7,285 bases of DNA from JBCCRH01 sp039208045. Lineage in GTDB: Bacteria > Bacteroidota > Bacteroidia > Chitinophagales > Saprospiraceae. The position numbers and the translations under genes were made by a program. Below are positions 5,591 to 7,285 of the stretch, in pieces. The notes under the pieces are model-generated. The model was not told the DNA's origin. It did no database searches and saw only the letters and a list, made by a program, of their open reading frames with translations. Where the stretch lies: assembly GCA_039208045.1 (NCBI GenBank), contig JBCCRH010000332.1:1-7285 (forward strand), read 5' to 3'. Each line of letters starts with the position of its first letter. Position 1 is the stretch's first letter.

Positions 5591-7285
5591 TATCCATTGG
5601 TTTCAGATTATTCCTGCTGGGCAAGCCATTGGTTTGACATTGCTGCATAGCCTTTGGCAGATTGCATTAGTCGGTCTACTACTTCGCCTGCTACTTTTGG
5701 CCATTCCCTCTAAGCATTCCAATACCCGCTATTTCCTCTATTTGGGAGGTCTGGTAGCCATCCTTTTCTGGTCTGGCATTACCTTTTCGACCCATTTGGA
5801 GATGGCAAATCACCCGACTGTTAGTAGGGATGTGGAGGAGGAAGTGGCCACTTTCGTGGAAATGCCTGCTACTGAAGCATCAGCTGAAACTGCACCAGCG
5901 ATACAATGGCAAGTGGCAGAAGAAGTGCTACCGCATCAGACTATTGCTGATCGGGTAGACGCTGTCTTGGAACAGCTACAACCTTGGATGCCGATACTAG
6001 CCTTTAGCTGGTATTTGGGCGTGCTTTGGTTCACTTTTCTGATGATGCGTGGATTCTGGGAGTTGCGGGTATTGCACCGGCGCTACACCCTCGTACCCGA
6101 TGCCTTCTGGACTACTAAGTTTGAGCAGCTACGGGCGCAAATGGGCATTTACCGAAAGGTACGTTTCCTACTTTCCGAGCGCGTAAAAGAACCGATTACC
6201 TTTTATTTTTTTCGACCTGTGGTGCTGGCTCCTGTGCAGTTATTCACTGGGCTATCTACTGAACAGATAGAGGTACTGTTGCTACACGAGCTAGCACATA
6301 TTCGGCGTCATGATTTTTTAGTGAATGTTTTTCAAGGCGTGTTAGAAGTTTTGTTTTTCTATCACCCGGTGGTCTGGTGGCTATCCAAGCAGCTACGTGT
6401 AGAGCGGGAGCATTGCTGTGATGATCTAGTGATGAGCATCCAACAGCAGCCTATGCTTTATGCGGAAGCGCTTACGCAATTACAATTTATTAATCACCCA
6501 TCAAAAACAAAATTAGCCATGTCCGCAACCGGAAACAACAACGTATTTAGTACTCGTATTTATCGCTTATTCGGGAAATACGATAAGCGTAGCTCGCTTG
6601 CTAAAATTAGTTTAATTAGCGCGCTATTATTGCTCCTGTTGGGCAGTCAGGCATTCATGCTGAAGCAAAATGAAGACCGCCTGGCAGAAGGAATTACGCT
6701 ACTGGATGCCAACGAACAAGTGCTTACTCTAAGCCCAAGTATCCCTGCTTTTTTACTACCTAAAAATGTAACTATTACGCCTGTAACAGAAGAAGATGCA
6801 ACAGCAGCAGTAGCGGAACAACTTGCTCCGGAGACGGTCTCTCAAGAGCAAGTGGCCGAAGAGGAGCAAACTGTTGAAGCAGCAATAGCAGAGCCTGTAA
6901 GTGCTGTGCATCATGCAGCGCATAGCGAGACTACACTAGTACAGAAAGAACAAGCTACTACCCCCGTTCGCGATGGTAACCAACTGCACTTGCTCTATGA
7001 AGCCATTGAGCATGATAATTTAGAAGTAGTAAGATTACTGTTGGATCAGGGAGTGCCTGTGAATGGCGAGGACGAGAAGAACGGAAAAAAATGTCGGTGT
7101 AGAAAGCCTCTAGTGCGAGCAGTACATTATCAGCGAGTAGCAATTGCTGAACTGCTTATCGAGCGTGGGGCAGACGTGAATGCTGCGGGTAGTCAAAGCT
7201 ACACGGCTTTAATTGAGGCTGCCGATCATGGCCTACTTGACTTAGTAAAACTGCTCATTAGTAAAAAAGCAGCTATCAATGCGAC
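5583..7285 (+). CDS. BlaR1-type M56 membrane metallopeptidase fused to C-terminal ankyrin repeats (3' truncated)
   Basis: The ATG at 5583 overlaps the repressor's end by 8 nt (translational coupling). The frame is open for 567 codons to the window edge. Membrane segments fall at residues ~13-41, 49-69, 136-156 and 341-360, and a hydrophobic helix at ~250-268 lies in the peptidase. The zinc-protease core is H235-E-L-A-H239, 'HELAHIRRHD', with the M56 motif 'EREHCCDDLV' (residues 274-283) supplying the expected Glu ligand (E274 or E276). The basic stretch before the fourth segment ('RLFGKYDKR') puts the protease in the cytoplasm and everything after 361 in the periplasm, as in BlaR1. Residues 361-463 are an Ala/Glu/Gln-rich linker. 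From ~465 there are three ankyrin-type units (465-495, 508-536, 539-567), e.g. 'AELLIERGADVNAAG', and probably more beyond the edge. No SxxK-type penicillin-binding sensor is seen so far. The likely role is to sense a signal and start removal of the BlaI-type repressor; the signal is unknown. Confidence 0.9.
   Translation, partial: MNSIHWFQIIPAGQAIGLTLLHSLWQIALVGLLLRLLLLAIPSKHSNTRYFLYLGGLVAILFWSGITFSTHLEMANHPTVSRDVEEEVATFVEMPATEASAETAPAIQWQVAEEVLPHQTIADRVDAVLEQLQPWMPILAFSWYLGVLWFTFLMMRGFWELRVLHRRYTLVPDAFWTTKFEQLRAQMGIYRKVRFLLSERVKEPITFYFFRPVVLAPVQLFTGLSTEQIEVLLLHELAHIRRHDFLVNVFQGVLEVLFFYHPVVWWLSKQLRVEREHCCDDLVMSIQQQPMLYAEALTQLQFINHPSKTKLAMSATGNNNVFSTRIYRLFGKYDKRSSLAKISLISALLLLLLGSQAFMLKQNEDRLAEGITLLDANEQVLTLSPSIPAFLLPKNVTITPVTEEDATAAVAEQLAPETVSQEQVAEEEQTVEAAIAEPVSAVHHAAHSETTLVQKEQATTPVRDGNQLHLLYEAIEHDNLEVVRLLLDQGVPVNGEDEKNGKKCRCRKPLVRAVHYQRVAIAELLIERGADVNAAGSQSYTALIEAADHGLLDLVKLLISKKAAINA

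Noticed and set aside
6958..7143. Minus-strand 61-codon frame opposite the ankyrin region
   Set aside because: It is a shadow of the M56/ankyrin gene with no recognisable protein features; the same holds for the other short frames inside the receptor, lipoprotein and repressor genes.
5583..7285. Classical beta-lactam sensor-transducer (blaR1/mecR1) as a firm name
   Set aside because: The protease and membrane layout match, but no penicillin-binding sensor is seen and no beta-lactamase gene is adjacent, so the symbol was withheld.
1..7285. CRISPR array, insertion sequence, tRNA or rRNA
   Set aside because: No regularly spaced direct repeats, transposase-like frame, terminal inverted repeats with target duplication, or tRNA-like fold was seen.

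Overview
The window looks like a chromosomal piece of a Bacteroidota genome, probably from the Saprospiria/Lewinella-like part of the phylum. The evidence is a C-terminal type IX secretion (T9SS) sorting domain on an MBG-repeat surface protein, a TonB receptor with an N-terminal carboxypeptidase-regulatory-like domain, a lipoprotein with an acidic run directly after its lipidated Cys, and two promoters with the Bacteroidota -7 element TAnnTTTG. The taxonomic placement below phylum is inference. All genes are on the + strand.

Layout: (1) 1-1490 is the 3' end of a large secreted protein with MBG-type repeats and a T9SS type A sorting domain, closed by a strong terminator at 1523-1565. (2) 1566-1897 is a gene-free regulatory stretch. 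It holds a near-perfect 31-bp palindrome (1732-1762) lying over the -33 part of a TAnnTTTG promoter, and a roughly 110-nt leader with nested inverted repeats. (3) 1898-5028 is a two-gene operon, a TonB-dependent outer-membrane receptor whose plug resembles ZnuD-type zinc receptors and, 2 nt downstream, a small Asp-rich lipoprotein that is probably surface exposed. It ends in a bulged hairpin terminator at 5055-5090. (4) 5108-7285 is a BlaI/BlaR1-type regulatory operon. Two identical 16-bp perfect palindromes, 30 bp apart centre to centre, bracket the -33 element and fill the -33/-7 spacer. They precede a BlaI/MecI/CopY-family repressor gene that overlaps by 8 nt an M56 (BlaR1-type) membrane metallopeptidase gene. 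The M56 frame is open to the window edge.

The most unusual item is the M56 protein. In place of a penicillin-binding-like sensor, its C-terminal part, predicted periplasmic, is an Ala/Glu/Gln-rich linker followed by at least three ankyrin-type repeats, with a Cys-Arg-Cys insertion after the first. This suggests a two-component proteolytic switch (membrane protease plus autoregulated repressor) that senses a protein or other non-beta-lactam cue through ankyrin repeats. No beta-lactamase or other effector gene is visible.

The receptor/lipoprotein operon is best read as a metal (possibly zinc) acquisition unit under a metalloregulator-like operator. The substrate and the regulator are inferred, not shown by the sequence.
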